DNA of 64,000 nt from the NCBI RefSeq assembly GCF_000422665.1, contig NZ_AUGM01000004.1, positions 310,001 through 374,000 on the forward strand. The letters are read 5' to 3'. Origin of the DNA: Ferrimonas senticii DSM 18821. GTDB lineage: Bacteria; Pseudomonadota; Gammaproteobacteria; Enterobacterales; Shewanellaceae. Below the pieces are notes generated by a model that saw only the letters and a list, made by a program, of their open reading frames with translations, did no database searches and was not told where the DNA came from. The translations under genes and the position numbers were made by a program. Positions 44,683 through 54,643 of this stretch are shown here, one piece after another (position 1 is the stretch's first letter; each line of letters opens with the position of its first letter).

Positions 44683-47600
44683 TGGCATCCTCGCAATACG
44701 GCGATTCTCGCCGCGATACCAAAGCTGGCATCATCGCCTGGTTTGCCCGCAATAACGTCGCCGCCAACCTGCTGATGTGGGTGCTGCTGATCGGCGGATT
44801 GATGTCGGCCTTTACCATCAACAAAGAGATCTTCCCCAAGTTTGAACTCAACCTAGTGCGGGTGTTTGTCGCCTACCCCGGCGCCGCGCCGCAAGAGATT
44901 GAGGAGGGGATCACCATCAAAATCGAAGAGGCGATCAAGAACATTGAGGGGATCAAAAAGATCCGCTCCAGCGCCAACGAAGGCAGTGGCACCGTCACCA
45001 TTGAAGTGGAAGATGACTTTGAACCAAAAGACATTTTGGATGAGGTGAAGCTGCAGGTTGATGCGATCTCAACCTTCCCCGACAGCATCGAACAACCCAA
45101 CATCTATCAGATCAAGCCGGAAGCCGAGGTGATGTGGGTCTCCATCGCCGGCGATAACCTCAGCGATACCGAACTGAAAGAGCTTGGCAAAGTAGTGCGA
45201 GATGAGATAACCGCCCTGCCGGGCGTCAGCCGTGCTCAGTTGCAAGGCGCCAAAGATTACGAAGTGGCGATCGAACTGTCGGAAGACAAACTGCGGGAGT
45301 TCGGCATCACCTTCGATGAGGTCGCCAACGCGGTCAATCGTTCTTCTTTGTTGCTGCCCGGCGGCGCGATCCGCGCCGAAGATGGCGATATCTCGCTGCG
45401 AATTGATGGCCAAGCGTATTATCAAGAGGACTTTGAACGGATCGTAGTGCGCACCCGCGCCGATGGCAGTCGCGTGCTGTTGGCCGATGTCGCCACGGTG
45501 ATCGATGGCTTTGAAGAGCGCCTTGGCTATGCCCGCTTCGATAGCCAAAAATCGGTGGTGGTGGCGGTGCGCAGCATCGGTGACGAGGACGCGCTGGCGA
45601 TCGCCAACACCGTCAAAGCCTACGTTGATGACAAACAGCAGCAGTTTGGTGACGAGTTAGTGATCGCCTACTGGGGCGATCTGTCACAGTTCCTCTCTGG
45701 CCGTCTCAACATGATGCTGGAAAACATGGCGATGGGGGCGCTGCTGGTGTTCATCGTGCTGGCGCTGTTTTTGCAGCTGAAAGTGGCCTTCTGGGTGATG
45801 TTGGGGCTGCCAATTGCCTTCTTAGCGGCAGTCCTGATGATGCCGTTCGATCCCTTTAATCTCTCCATCAACCTGATAACTCTCTTTGGTTTTATCTTGG
45901 TGCTGGGGATTGTGGTTGATGACGCCATCGTCATTGGCGAATCGGCTTACGCCCAAGTCGAAAAAGATGGCCACAGCATGGACGCGGTGATCAAAGGCGC
46001 TAAGAAGGTGGCGATGCCAGCCACCTTTGGGGTGCTGACCACCATCGCCGCCTTTATCCCGATGCTGATCATCACCGGTTTTCTTGGGGTGGTCGGCAAA
46101 GCCATCGCCCTGGTGGTGATCCTCTGTTTGGGCTTCTCATTGGTGGAATCGAAACTGATTTTGCCGGCCCACTTAGCGCATATGACGCCACCAAAACCTG
46201 GTCAGGGCTGGGGCCCGTGGGTGCGCTTTAAAGAGGCGTTTAACCGTGGTGTGCAACGGGTTATTCACCACGGTTACAAGCCAATGATCGGCACCATGAT
46301 GGATTGGCGCTACAGCGTGCTAACTGGCTTTATCGGTTTGATGATCGTCTGTGGGGTGCTGCTGGGTACCGGCCACGTAAGGACCATTATCTTCCCCGAT
46401 ATCCCATCGGATTTCGTCCAAGTGCAATTGCAGATGGAACAAGGCAACTCCGAGCAAAGCACCCTTAACGTTGTCCAGCAGCTGGAACAATCGCTGTTTG
46501 ATACCAACGCTCGCTTGGCCGAGGAAACCGGCCAAGAGGTGGTGCAACATTCGTTCGTGTTCCTAAGCTCGCGCACCAGCGCCGAAATGGTTATTGAGCT
46601 GGTCAAAGGCGAAGATCGCAACATCGATGCGGTGGCCATCGCCGCCGATTGGCGCGAACACATGCCAGAGTTAGTTGGGGTCAAAACCTTAGACGTGGTC
46701 GCCTCCACCAATGACTCCGGCTCTGATGTGGCGTTTCGCTTAAACAGCAACGACCTAGATCAACTGGTCGCCGCCGCCGATGAGCTTAAGCAACAACTGG
46801 CGACCTACGATGGCCTCTATGATATCCAAGATACCTTCTCCTCTGGTTCGCAGGAGATCCGCTTGGCCATTCGCCCTGAAGCCGAGGCGCTGGGGCTGAC
46901 CCTATCGGATCTGGCACGGCAAGTTCGCTGGGGCTTTTACGGTTATGAAGCCCAGCGGATTTTGCGCAACAAAGAGGAGGTCAAAGTGATGGTGCGCTAC
47001 CCACAAGAGCAGCGCCGCACCATTGGCCATCTTGAAAATATGCGAATTCGCACCCCCGATGGCCACGAAGTGCCGTTCTCGGCCGTGGCCACCGTCGAGC
47101 TGGCAAAGAGCTTCTCGACCATCAACCGCACCGATGGCGTCCGTTCCATCACCGTCCAAGCTCGCGCCGACAAGGCACGGATTGAGCCGGGTAAAGTCAC
47201 TAAAGCGATCAACGATGAATTTATCCCCGATCTCAAACTGCGTTATCCGGGGATGACCAGTGCCCTCGATGGCTCTGCCGAAGAGGATGCCCGCAACACC
47301 GGCTTGATTATCCAAGGCACCTTCTTTGCCCTATTCACCATCTACGCGTTGATGGCGATCCCACTGCGCAGCTACAGCCAACCGCTGATCATTATGTCGG
47401 TGATCCCATTCGGGATGATTGGGGCGGTGTTCGGCCACGTGTTGCTGGGGCTGGATATCTCCATGCTCAGTGTGTTTGGGATCATTGCCCTAGCTGGGGT
47501 GGTGGTTAACGATTCACTGATTATGGTCGATTTCGTCAACCAAGCTCGCGCCCAAGGCTTACCGCTACGGGCAGCAGTGCAGCAAGCGGGTACCGAGCGT

Positions 47601-47861
47601 TTCCGCGCCATTATCCTGACCTCGCTGACCACCTTCCTCGGATTGGTGCCAATCACCTTGGAAACCAGCTTGCAGGCGCAGATCGTCATTCCGATGGCGG
47701 TATCGCTGGCGTTTGGGATCTTATTCGCCACCACCGTAACCCTGATTTTGGTGCCAGCGCTTTACATGATTTTGGATGACTTCAAACGGCTGCTGCGCTG
47801 GTGGTGGCGCCCCGGCGGCGTCGCCGTACCACTGCGACGCCGCGATGAAGCCGAAAGTTAA
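44682..47861 (+). CDS. RND efflux pump permease
   Basis: 1059-residue inner-membrane proton-driven pump of the AcrB/HAE-like superfamily, with twelve predicted membrane helices and two large periplasmic loops. TM4 carries VVDDAIVIGE with the proton-relay aspartates; TM10 region VVVNDSLIMVDF is present. It is the subgroup often annotated as efflux RND permease with a two-gene operon lacking TolC. Substrate cannot be inferred. The ATG overlaps the adaptor stop. Confidence 0.95.
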   Translation: MASSQYGDSRRDTKAGIIAWFARNNVAANLLMWVLLIGGLMSAFTINKEIFPKFELNLVRVFVAYPGAAPQEIEEGITIKIEEAIKNIEGIKKIRSSANEGSGTVTIEVEDDFEPKDILDEVKLQVDAISTFPDSIEQPNIYQIKPEAEVMWVSIAGDNLSDTELKELGKVVRDEITALPGVSRAQLQGAKDYEVAIELSEDKLREFGITFDEVANAVNRSSLLLPGGAIRAEDGDISLRIDGQAYYQEDFERIVVRTRADGSRVLLADVATVIDGFEERLGYARFDSQKSVVVAVRSIGDEDALAIANTVKAYVDDKQQQFGDELVIAYWGDLSQFLSGRLNMMLENMAMGALLVFIVLALFLQLKVAFWVMLGLPIAFLAAVLMMPFDPFNLSINLITLFGFILVLGIVVDDAIVIGESAYAQVEKDGHSMDAVIKGAKKVAMPATFGVLTTIAAFIPMLIITGFLGVVGKAIALVVILCLGFSLVESKLILPAHLAHMTPPKPGQGWGPWVRFKEAFNRGVQRVIHHGYKPMIGTMMDWRYSVLTGFIGLMIVCGVLLGTGHVRTIIFPDIPSDFVQVQLQMEQGNSEQSTLNVVQQLEQSLFDTNARLAEETGQEVVQHSFVFLSSRTSAEMVIELVKGEDRNIDAVAIAADWREHMPELVGVKTLDVVASTNDSGSDVAFRLNSNDLDQLVAAADELKQQLATYDGLYDIQDTFSSGSQEIRLAIRPEAEALGLTLSDLARQVRWGFYGYEAQRILRNKEEVKVMVRYPQEQRRTIGHLENMRIRTPDGHEVPFSAVATVELAKSFSTINRTDGVRSITVQARADKARIEPGKVTKAINDEFIPDLKLRYPGMTSALDGSAEEDARNTGLIIQGTFFALFTIYALMAIPLRSYSQPLIIMSVIPFGMIGAVFGHVLLGLDISMLSVFGIIALAGVVVNDSLIMVDFVNQARAQGLPLRAAVQQAGTERFRAIILTSLTTFLGLVPITLETSLQAQIVIPMAVSLAFGILFATTVTLILVPALYMILDDFKRLLRWWWRPGGVAVPLRRRDEAES

Positions 47862-47877
47862 CCGACCATCAACAACA

Positions 47878-47905
47878 ATGCCGAGCAGTTATGCTCGGCA
47901 TCATC
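47878..47905. terminator. Terminator between RND pump and alginate lyase genes
   Basis: ATGCCGAGCA-GTTA-TGCTCGGCAT, perfect 10-bp stem between convergent genes. Confidence 0.8.
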
Positions 47906-47954
47906 TATTTCACTAAGCGCCGCCATTGTTGTTGCGGCGCCAGTGCGACGCTAA

Positions 47955-49229
47955 CTACAAGCGTGGGTACAACAGGTAGACATCACGCTCGGCCCAGATC
48001 TGCGCCAAGTTTTTGGTATCCAGCTTAGGATCGGTAAAGCCAATTTTATCGATGGTGGCTTGGTAGCGTGGCTCGCCCAAGGCCAAGTCCGCTTTGCGGT
48101 AAACCGACAGCATTCGGAAGGTTTGGAAACGGCCTTTCTTGATGTCGCGGTCTTTTTTGCGCCACTTCCACTCTTTTGGCTTCATCGCCGACGCCATCAG
48201 ATCCACGCCTTTAAGCATGCTGCGATCTTTGTACTGGTGCTCCCAGATCTCAACATCCAGTTTGTCGCCTAACTGCGCTAGGTAGGCCAGCGCATCCAAG
48301 TTAAAGAAGCTGTACCAGTAGCCACGGGTACGCTCTAGCTCTTCGGGTTGGCTGCCATCGGATTTAAACTGGTCACGAATACGCCACTTGGCTTTGGCCA
48401 CCATGCTGCGCGCCAAGTCCTCACGCCCCAGATAGTAAGCAATGCCTGCTACCTGCGCTTGCATCCACGTACCGTGGTTATTCTCAGAGAACATCTCGGC
48501 GGTGCCCTGTTCAGAGGTCACCAACCAGTCAAGGAACTCCCCAAGCCAAGCGCGCATCTGCTGATCATCTTGCTCGGTCCACGCCTTGGAGGTTTCCAGC
48601 AGCGCCAGCGCGTCCACTAGACGATCAGAGAAACTGCGAGAATCGATCATCCCAGAACGACGCTGGTTATCCACCCCAGGTACCGCTTGGGCGTAACGCA
48701 GGTTAGGGTTCATCTTGGTGTCTGGATTGAAGAACCAATGGCGCAGCATCTTACTGGCCTGCTCGGCGTACTTTTCATCGCCGCTGAAGTAGTAAGCTAA
48801 TGCCAGCGCCCGTACCGAACGAGTAAATAAGCCAATGCGGCGTGAATCGGTGGCGTCAGTTTTCGAATCAGGGTTGGTTTTGCCGTCTTTGCGAACCCAA
48901 GGCAAACCGTCGTCGGTCTTCTTGTTTGGCCACCAGTAGGGGCTTATCGAGAAGTAATCGTGCATATCTCCTGATGGCGGCACTAGGGTCTTATCGGTTA
49001 CCGCTAACAGCCCAACTTGCATCGCTTCATCGGCCTCTTGCAGCAGCTTCTGGTAGCTGGCCATCGCCTCTGGGCTAGCGGTTTGCTGTTGCACCCGCTG
49101 TTTACTCTCAGCGATTAACTCTGCATCAAAAAACACCGTTTTCGGTAGCCCTTCTGCCGCCCATGCCGACGCCGAAAGAGCCATACCGATGGCCATTGCT
49201 GATAGAACATTCCTTACTGATTTCAACAT
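47955..49229 (-). CDS. Alginate lyase-family protein (PF05426-type), exported
   Basis: 424 residues with a Sec signal ending WAA (about residue 24) and an (alpha/alpha)-barrel pattern. The motif MHDYFSISPYWWPN and the NNHGTWMQAQ segment with its catalytic Asn-His are typical of the PL5/PL38-like Alginate_lyase domain family, which cleaves alginate or glucuronan. It should act in the periplasm on polymer or oligomers. The ATG at 49229 (MLKSV) has GGAG 8 bases upstream. It is divergent from an oligoalginate lyase gene, with a palindromic operator between. Confidence 0.82.
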   Translation of the reverse strand: MLKSVRNVLSAMAIGMALSASAWAAEGLPKTVFFDAELIAESKQRVQQQTASPEAMASYQKLLQEADEAMQVGLLAVTDKTLVPPSGDMHDYFSISPYWWPNKKTDDGLPWVRKDGKTNPDSKTDATDSRRIGLFTRSVRALALAYYFSGDEKYAEQASKMLRHWFFNPDTKMNPNLRYAQAVPGVDNQRRSGMIDSRSFSDRLVDALALLETSKAWTEQDDQQMRAWLGEFLDWLVTSEQGTAEMFSENNHGTWMQAQVAGIAYYLGREDLARSMVAKAKWRIRDQFKSDGSQPEELERTRGYWYSFFNLDALAYLAQLGDKLDVEIWEHQYKDRSMLKGVDLMASAMKPKEWKWRKKDRDIKKGRFQTFRMLSVYRKADLALGEPRYQATIDKIGFTDPKLDTKNLAQIWAERDVYLLYPRL

Positions 49230-49466
49230 ATAGGGCTCCAATTCCTAGTACGTTTAGTCGCGACTAACAAAACCATTGAAACGACGTTTCAATTTGTAAA
49301 ACACCTTAACTACAGTTGCGCTGAATTGACGTGAGCGGACTCACAGTTCTAAGCCAAAAATATCCGACTGAGAACCTTAAATCAATTTTTATGAAATGAC
49401 GTTTTGAAATTAAAAAACAGTGTGCTTACACTGGACAGCAATTGAACACAGATAGGTAATAGGCAG
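49230..49466. promoter_or_regulatory. Divergent alginate control region with IclR-type operators
   Basis: TTGAAACGACGTTTCAA (49276-49292) is a perfect palindrome around one central base. A second, imperfect copy TGAAATGACGTTTTG is at 49392-49406. Both match the TGAAAYGNCRTTTCA consensus found across the locus. Confidence 0.8.
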
Positions 49467-51620
49467 ATGGAAGCGATCCAGTCGGTGTTAATGACCGCGC
49501 AGGAGGCACGGCAACTGGCGATACAGTTGTCACAGGACACGCTACTGGGCCAAAGTTTACGGGCCGAGCAGCAACAACTAGACCGCTATTTGGCACAACC
49601 GTTAGAGTGCCCAGGGCCAGGCCCCGCTAACGGCTACGAGCACAATCGCCACAAGCAAAACTACATTCACATGGACTTGGCTGGGCGCTTTTTTCTGATC
49701 AGCGGTGATGAACGTTACGCCAACTGGCTGCGACAACTGCTGCTGTTGTACGCCGACCGCTACCTTAGCTTTCCTTACCATCAACAACTCAACACCAACC
49801 CCACTGGCCGTCTGTTTCATCAAATACTGAATGAACACAACTGGCTGCTGTATGCCAGCCTTGGCTACAGCGGCATTCGTCATTGGCTTAGCGACAGTGA
49901 TCGCCAGCAGATCGAACAGCAACTGTTTGAACCGATGCTGGAGATGTTCACCGTCAAATACGCTCATGATTTTGATTGGATCCACAACCACGGTATTTGG
50001 GCGGTCGCTGCGGTAGGGATCTGCGGCCTAGCGATCAACCAACCTCGCTACGTGGACTTGTGCATTCACGGCCAGCACAACGACGACGTCAGTGCCGGGT
50101 TTCTGGCACAGATCAGCCAACTGTTTGCCCCCAGCGGCTACTACATTGAAGGCCCCTACTACCACCGCTATGCGATTCGACCGCTGTGTTTGTTCGCTGA
50201 AGCACTGGCGCGCCATCGCCCCGAACTGAACATCTTTGAATTCAATAACCGGGTAATTAAAACCACCTTGGATGCGCTGCTGGCCTGCACCTATCCCAAC
50301 GGAAGGCTACCGGCGCTGAACGATGCCTCGCAAACCATGGACGTTAACGACGAAGGGATCGTAATCGCCACCGCCATCAGCTTTGCCCGCTATGGCCACG
50401 ACGCCAAACTGCTGGGGCTAGCGCAGCTGCAACAGCAAGTGTTTACTCACCCTGCCGGTGCCGCCTTGTCAGCCGCCGTAAGCGCCGCAGCGGATCACAC
50501 TTGTGCCCCCCATTGGCCCAGCGTCGAACTGAACGAAGGCCCCAACGGCGATCGCGGCGCCCAAGGCTTTTTGCGGATCCAAGGCCATGATGGCCAGCAA
50601 AGCATGGCAGTGATGAATTACGGCCAACATGGCATGGGACACGGCCACTTCGACACCCTTGGGATCACGTTTTTCAACCGTGGCCAAGAGGTACTGACCG
50701 AATACGGCTTTGGCCGCTGGGTCAACGTTGAACCGAAGTTCGGCGGCCGCTACCTGGATGAAAACAAAAGCTACGCCCGCCAAACCATTGCCCACAATGC
50801 GGTAACCATCGACGGTCAATGCCAAAATGGCTTTGATGTTGAGCGGGCTGATGCCGTTTGCGGCACACCGCACTTCTTTATCGCCGACGATCCCAACCTG
50901 CAAGGGATGAGCGCTTTTGCCAATGACCACCACCACGGGGTGCGGCAACAACGCACGGTACTGCTGGTTAATCATCCGCAGCTTCAACAGCCACTGTTGG
51001 TGGATCTATTCCGGCTAATTGCCACCGATCAACAACGCCACCGCTACGATTACGCCATTCAATACCAAGGCCAGATCATCCGCACCGACTTTGACTACCA
51101 CTACCATCAGCAAGGCTGGTCGGTATTGGGGCAAGACAACGGTTATCAGCATCTGCTGCGGGTGGCCGATGCCCACATCGCGCAACCCTCAACCTTGGTG
51201 AGTTGGCTTGCAGGGCAACACTATTGCAGCTTGATCACCAGCGCGAACGCCGATGCCGAGGTGATCTTCAGCCGCACTGGTGGCGCCGATCCGAGCTTCA
51301 ATCTGCGCAGCACGCCGTCGCTGATCTTCCGCCAGTACGGCGGTGACCACCTGATCGCCAGCGTATTAGAAAGCCACGGCCTGTTTGATGAAGCCAAAGA
51401 GGTATCGGTCGAAGCCCGTGGCCAAATCCAACAACTGCTGGTGCGTCACCACAGTGATGACGCCTCGATCATCGACATCATCGGCAGTCAATTTACCCTG
51501 ACGGTGATGATCAACAACCACCCGCAAGTGAACGCCGACAGCCACTGCCAAGTCACGTTAGCGCATGACAGTTACCAATGGCGTGGGCCGGTGGCGATCC
51601 GCACAACCGATTTGAATTAA
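49467..51620 (+). CDS. Oligoalginate lyase, PL17 family (cytosolic copy 1)
   Basis: 717-residue (alpha/alpha)-barrel plus beta-sandwich heparinase II/III-type protein. PL17 landmarks: [10 protein letters not shown] with catalytic Asn-His, EGPYYHRYA with the catalytic Tyr, and [20 protein letters not shown] then [18 protein letters not shown]17 enzymes release monomer (DEH precursor) exolytically from alginate oligomers. There is no signal peptide or lipobox, so it acts in the cytosol and oligomers must be imported intact. The pyruvate kinase gene starts 23 bp downstream, so the two are co-transcribed. Confidence 0.9.
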   Translation: MEAIQSVLMTAQEARQLAIQLSQDTLLGQSLRAEQQQLDRYLAQPLECPGPGPANGYEHNRHKQNYIHMDLAGRFFLISGDERYANWLRQLLLLYADRYLSFPYHQQLNTNPTGRLFHQILNEHNWLLYASLGYSGIRHWLSDSDRQQIEQQLFEPMLEMFTVKYAHDFDWIHNHGIWAVAAVGICGLAINQPRYVDLCIHGQHNDDVSAGFLAQISQLFAPSGYYIEGPYYHRYAIRPLCLFAEALARHRPELNIFEFNNRVIKTTLDALLACTYPNGRLPALNDASQTMDVNDEGIVIATAISFARYGHDAKLLGLAQLQQQVFTHPAGAALSAAVSAAADHTCAPHWPSVELNEGPNGDRGAQGFLRIQGHDGQQSMAVMNYGQHGMGHGHFDTLGITFFNRGQEVLTEYGFGRWVNVEPKFGGRYLDENKSYARQTIAHNAVTIDGQCQNGFDVERADAVCGTPHFFIADDPNLQGMSAFANDHHHGVRQQRTVLLVNHPQLQQPLLVDLFRLIATDQQRHRYDYAIQYQGQIIRTDFDYHYHQQGWSVLGQDNGYQHLLRVADAHIAQPSTLVSWLAGQHYCSLITSANADAEVIFSRTGGADPSFNLRSTPSLIFRQYGGDHLIASVLESHGLFDEAKEVSVEARGQIQQLLVRHHSDDASIIDIIGSQFTLTVMINNHPQVNADSHCQVTLAHDSYQWRGPVAIRTTDLN

Positions 51621-51643
51621 CTATTTGCAGGCAGGAGTATCGC

Positions 51644-53080
51644 ATGCAACGCAGAACCAAAATTGTCGCCACCCTAGGTCCCGCCACCGACAGCGCCGAA
51701 AGTTTGGAGCAGTTGATCTTGGCCGGAGCCAATGTGGTGCGGCTGAACTTTTCCCACGGCAGTGCCGACGATCACATAAAACGCGCGCAATTGGTGCGTG
51801 AGTTAGCCGCCAAGCACCACTGTCATGTCGCAATCTTAGGCGATCTGCAAGGCCCCAAGATCCGCGTTTCCACCTTTGCCGATGGCCCAATTGTGCTGGC
51901 TGAAGGTGACCACTTTGTGCTCGACAGCGAGCTGGCACCAGGTTGTGGCAATCAGCAACAGGTGGGGCTGGACTACAAAGCGTTGCCGCAGGATGTCAGC
52001 GCCGGTGATGTGTTGATGCTGGATGATGGTCGTGTGCAACTTGAGGTAACTGCCGTTGCCGGCAGCCAAGTGCACACCAAGGTCTTGGTCGGTGGCAAGC
52101 TATCCAACAACAAAGGGATCAACAAGCGCGGTGGCGGCTTGTCAGCCCCGGCGCTAACCGACAAAGATAAAGCCGATATTATTACCGCCGCACAGATCCA
52201 AGTTGACTACCTTGCGGTCTCTTTCCCACGCTCTGGTGCCGACTTGGAATACGCCAGAAAGCTGGCTGTGGAAGCTGGACTCAATACCCACATTGTCGCC
52301 AAAGTGGAACGGGCCGAGGCCGTTGCCAGCGACGAGGCCATTGACGACATCATTATGGCCGCCGATGTGGTGATGGTGGCGCGCGGCGATCTTGGGGTTG
52401 AGATCGGTGACAGTGAATTGATGGGGGTACAAAAGAAGCTGATCCTGCGCAGCCGCCAACTGAATAAGGTGGTGATCACCGCCACCCAGATGATGGAGTC
52501 GATGATTGAGAGCCCAATGCCGACACGGGCTGAGGTGATGGATGTCGCCAACGCGGTATTAGATGGCACCGATGCGGTGATGCTGTCAGCGGAAACCGCC
52601 GCTGGCCGTTACCCGATTGCGACCGTAAAAGCGATGGCAAACGTGTGTGTTGGCGCCGAAAAGCAGCCATCGCTGATCAGTTCCAAGCATCGCTTGCAGT
52701 ATCAGTTCGACAACATTGAAGAGACGGTGGCAATGGCCACCATGTATGCCGCAAACCACCTGGTTGGCTTAAAAGGGATCGTAACCCTGACCGAATCTGG
52801 GGTCACCCCGCTACTGATGAGCCGGATCTCCTCGGCGCTGCCGATCATCGCCCTATCACGCCATCAACCAACGTTAAGTTCGATGGCGTTGATCCGGGGG
52901 GTGATGCCTGTGCGCTTTGATTCCACCACCTACGGACGCGATGAACTGATCCCCGCCGCACTGGAGCTGGTCAAACAGGTCAGTCAGTTGCAATCTGGCG
53001 ATCTGATTATCCTAACCAAAGGCGATGCGATGGAAACCGTTGGCGGCACCAACACCAGCAAAGTATTGATGATCCCCTAA
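51644..53080 (+). CDS. pykA: Pyruvate kinase (PykA type)
   Basis: 478 residues converting phosphoenolpyruvate and ADP to pyruvate and [16 protein letters not shown] at the start, metal and catalytic-lysine region [11 protein letters not shown], and [11 protein letters not shown] active-site signature. It matches E. coli PykA more closely than PykF in the regions compared (for example LSNNKGINK and [11 protein letters not shown]). AGGAG lies before the ATG at 51644; the longer frame from 51578 has no start signal. Its place in the alginate operon fits glycolytic use of the pyruvate/GAP made from alginate monomer. Confidence 0.94.
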   Translation: MQRRTKIVATLGPATDSAESLEQLILAGANVVRLNFSHGSADDHIKRAQLVRELAAKHHCHVAILGDLQGPKIRVSTFADGPIVLAEGDHFVLDSELAPGCGNQQQVGLDYKALPQDVSAGDVLMLDDGRVQLEVTAVAGSQVHTKVLVGGKLSNNKGINKRGGGLSAPALTDKDKADIITAAQIQVDYLAVSFPRSGADLEYARKLAVEAGLNTHIVAKVERAEAVASDEAIDDIIMAADVVMVARGDLGVEIGDSELMGVQKKLILRSRQLNKVVITATQMMESMIESPMPTRAEVMDVANAVLDGTDAVMLSAETAAGRYPIATVKAMANVCVGAEKQPSLISSKHRLQYQFDNIEETVAMATMYAANHLVGLKGIVTLTESGVTPLLMSRISSALPIIALSRHQPTLSSMALIRGVMPVRFDSTTYGRDELIPAALELVKQVSQLQSGDLIILTKGDAMETVGGTNTSKVLMIP

Positions 53081-53101
53081 ACGATCACCACTGTCCTAGC
53101 C

Positions 53102-53131
53102 AGCCGAAGCCCCGCGCTTCGGCTTTTTTTT
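53102..53131 (+). terminator. Terminator of the PL17-pyruvate kinase operon
   Basis: AGCCGAAGC-CCCGC-GCTTCGGCT followed by TTTTTTT. Confidence 0.93.
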
Positions 53132-53177
53132 AAATATTTAACGGTCAATTTTTCGTGGCTTGATATTCATAACTCGC

Positions 53178-53290
53178 TGCTCTTGCTCTTGCTCTTGCTC
53201 TTGCTCTGCACTAACAACTAATAGCTGCCAACTAACCACTAATCACTGCCAACGACCAACTGACAACGACCCACTAACCACTACCAACTA
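53178..53290. repeat. Hexamer array (TGCTCT)5 followed by AACTAAC-type degenerate repeats
   Basis: Five perfect TGCTCT units (53178-53207), then CACTAACAACTAATAGCTGCCAAC-type low-complexity text to 53290, which runs into the 3' end of the MATE gene. It resembles the 772-866 and 27,240 repeats and is placed in the same way, between convergent genes. Confidence 0.9.
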
Positions 53291-54610
53291 ACAACCAGCC
53301 CCACCAGCTATCTTCGCCAGCTCTCGCCGTGCCAAATAACGAAACGGCAGCAGTTTGATTAGCTCCTCCAGCGGCTGAATTGCAAACGCCCACCAAACCC
53401 CAACATCCCACACCAAAACACCCAGCGCGCACAACGGTAGCGAGATCAGCCATTGGCCGCCGAAGTTAATTTTAAATACCGCAGTGGTCTTGCCCAGCGC
53501 CCGCAACAGATGGCCATGCACGGTGTTGTAGCCGCGCAGCAGCGGCAACAAGATGTATAGCGGTGCCAGCCATTGCAACGCCTGATAAGTCGCTGCTTGC
53601 AGCGATGGGTAAAGCCACTGTATCGCTAGGCTCAACAGGGCGAATGCCAACGCGACCAGCGCCGATAGACAGATACTGATCCGAATGCTGCTGGCAAACT
53701 GATGTGGCAATTGCTGTAAGCGCTGCGCCCCCAAACTGTGGCTGGTAACGATGGCGCAGGCGTGCGCCCAGGCGGTGACAAACTGGCCTCCGATCCGCAG
53801 CCATGGCATCAAAATGGCGATCGCCACGTAGGCTGACAGCGCCAACTGCGAATAGATAAGCTGATACAGCATCACCCCAGTTTGCAGCAAACCAACGTTA
53901 GCCGCTACCGGCCACACCTCTTGCAGATGCGTCATGATGGCATGGCGACGCCATGGCAACCTCAGCGCCATATTGCCGCGCCATTGCCACCACAGATAAG
54001 CCAATCGCAGTGTCAGACCCAGTAAACTGCCCCAAGCGGCACCCGCCAATCCCAGCGCCGGTACACCAGCAAAACCATGGATCAACAGCAGTGACAACCC
54101 CGCGTTAACCGGCAGTTCCAGCAGATAGCCTTTTAGGGGGATCCGGCTTTGTCGCTGGGCGTTAAACTGGGCGATGGCGGTTTGACTAACGCCGTTCAAC
54201 AGCGGCAGCCACAGCCCAATCTGCAGGTATTCAAGCAGCAGCTGCTGTTGCTCCGGTTCACTGGTTAACAGCGGCGCCAGTGACGGCAGTAGCAACCACA
54301 AGCCAAGCGTCAGCAACAGCGCAAATGCCAACGCAATAAGCAGACCATCGGCTACCGCTTGGGGCAAACCATCACCCCGCCCAACCGCCCGACTAAACAG
54401 CAACTGGCTGCCGTTCGCTAACGCCATCTGCAGCCCAAACACAAACCCCAGCAAGGCACTGGCGATCCCCAACGCCGCTAACGGCAATTCGCCCAGCGGT
54501 GCCACTAGCAGGGTGTCAATCAGCAGCATCGATTGCATCAGCAAGGCGTTAAGCGCCAACGGCCACGCCAATGACATGGTGGAACGGGTAAATTCGCGGC
54601 TCATAAACAT
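53288..54610 (-). CDS. MATE-family efflux transporter
   Basis: 440-residue, twelve-span inner-membrane protein of the DinF/NorM type (LIDTLLVAPLGELPLAALGIAS in TM1-TM2 of the first repeat). MATE proteins normally export cations or drugs using Na+ or H+. Here it is the last gene of an operon with a KdgM-like porin and a PL17 lyase, 33 bp after the lyase stop. Why a MATE protein belongs there is unclear; substrate unknown. Small hairpin GGCCGCC-TTC-GGGCGGC lies in the gap. The start is the first ATG; ATG at 54604 is equally possible. Confidence 0.88.
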   Translation of the reverse strand: MFMSREFTRSTMSLAWPLALNALLMQSMLLIDTLLVAPLGELPLAALGIASALLGFVFGLQMALANGSQLLFSRAVGRGDGLPQAVADGLLIALAFALLLTLGLWLLLPSLAPLLTSEPEQQQLLLEYLQIGLWLPLLNGVSQTAIAQFNAQRQSRIPLKGYLLELPVNAGLSLLLIHGFAGVPALGLAGAAWGSLLGLTLRLAYLWWQWRGNMALRLPWRRHAIMTHLQEVWPVAANVGLLQTGVMLYQLIYSQLALSAYVAIAILMPWLRIGGQFVTAWAHACAIVTSHSLGAQRLQQLPHQFASSIRISICLSALVALAFALLSLAIQWLYPSLQAATYQALQWLAPLYILLPLLRGYNTVHGHLLRALGKTTAVFKINFGGQWLISLPLCALGVLVWDVGVWWAFAIQPLEELIKLLPFRYLARRELAKIAGGAGC

Positions 54611-54643
54611 GATGAAGCCGCCCGAAGGCGGCCTATTGTTACC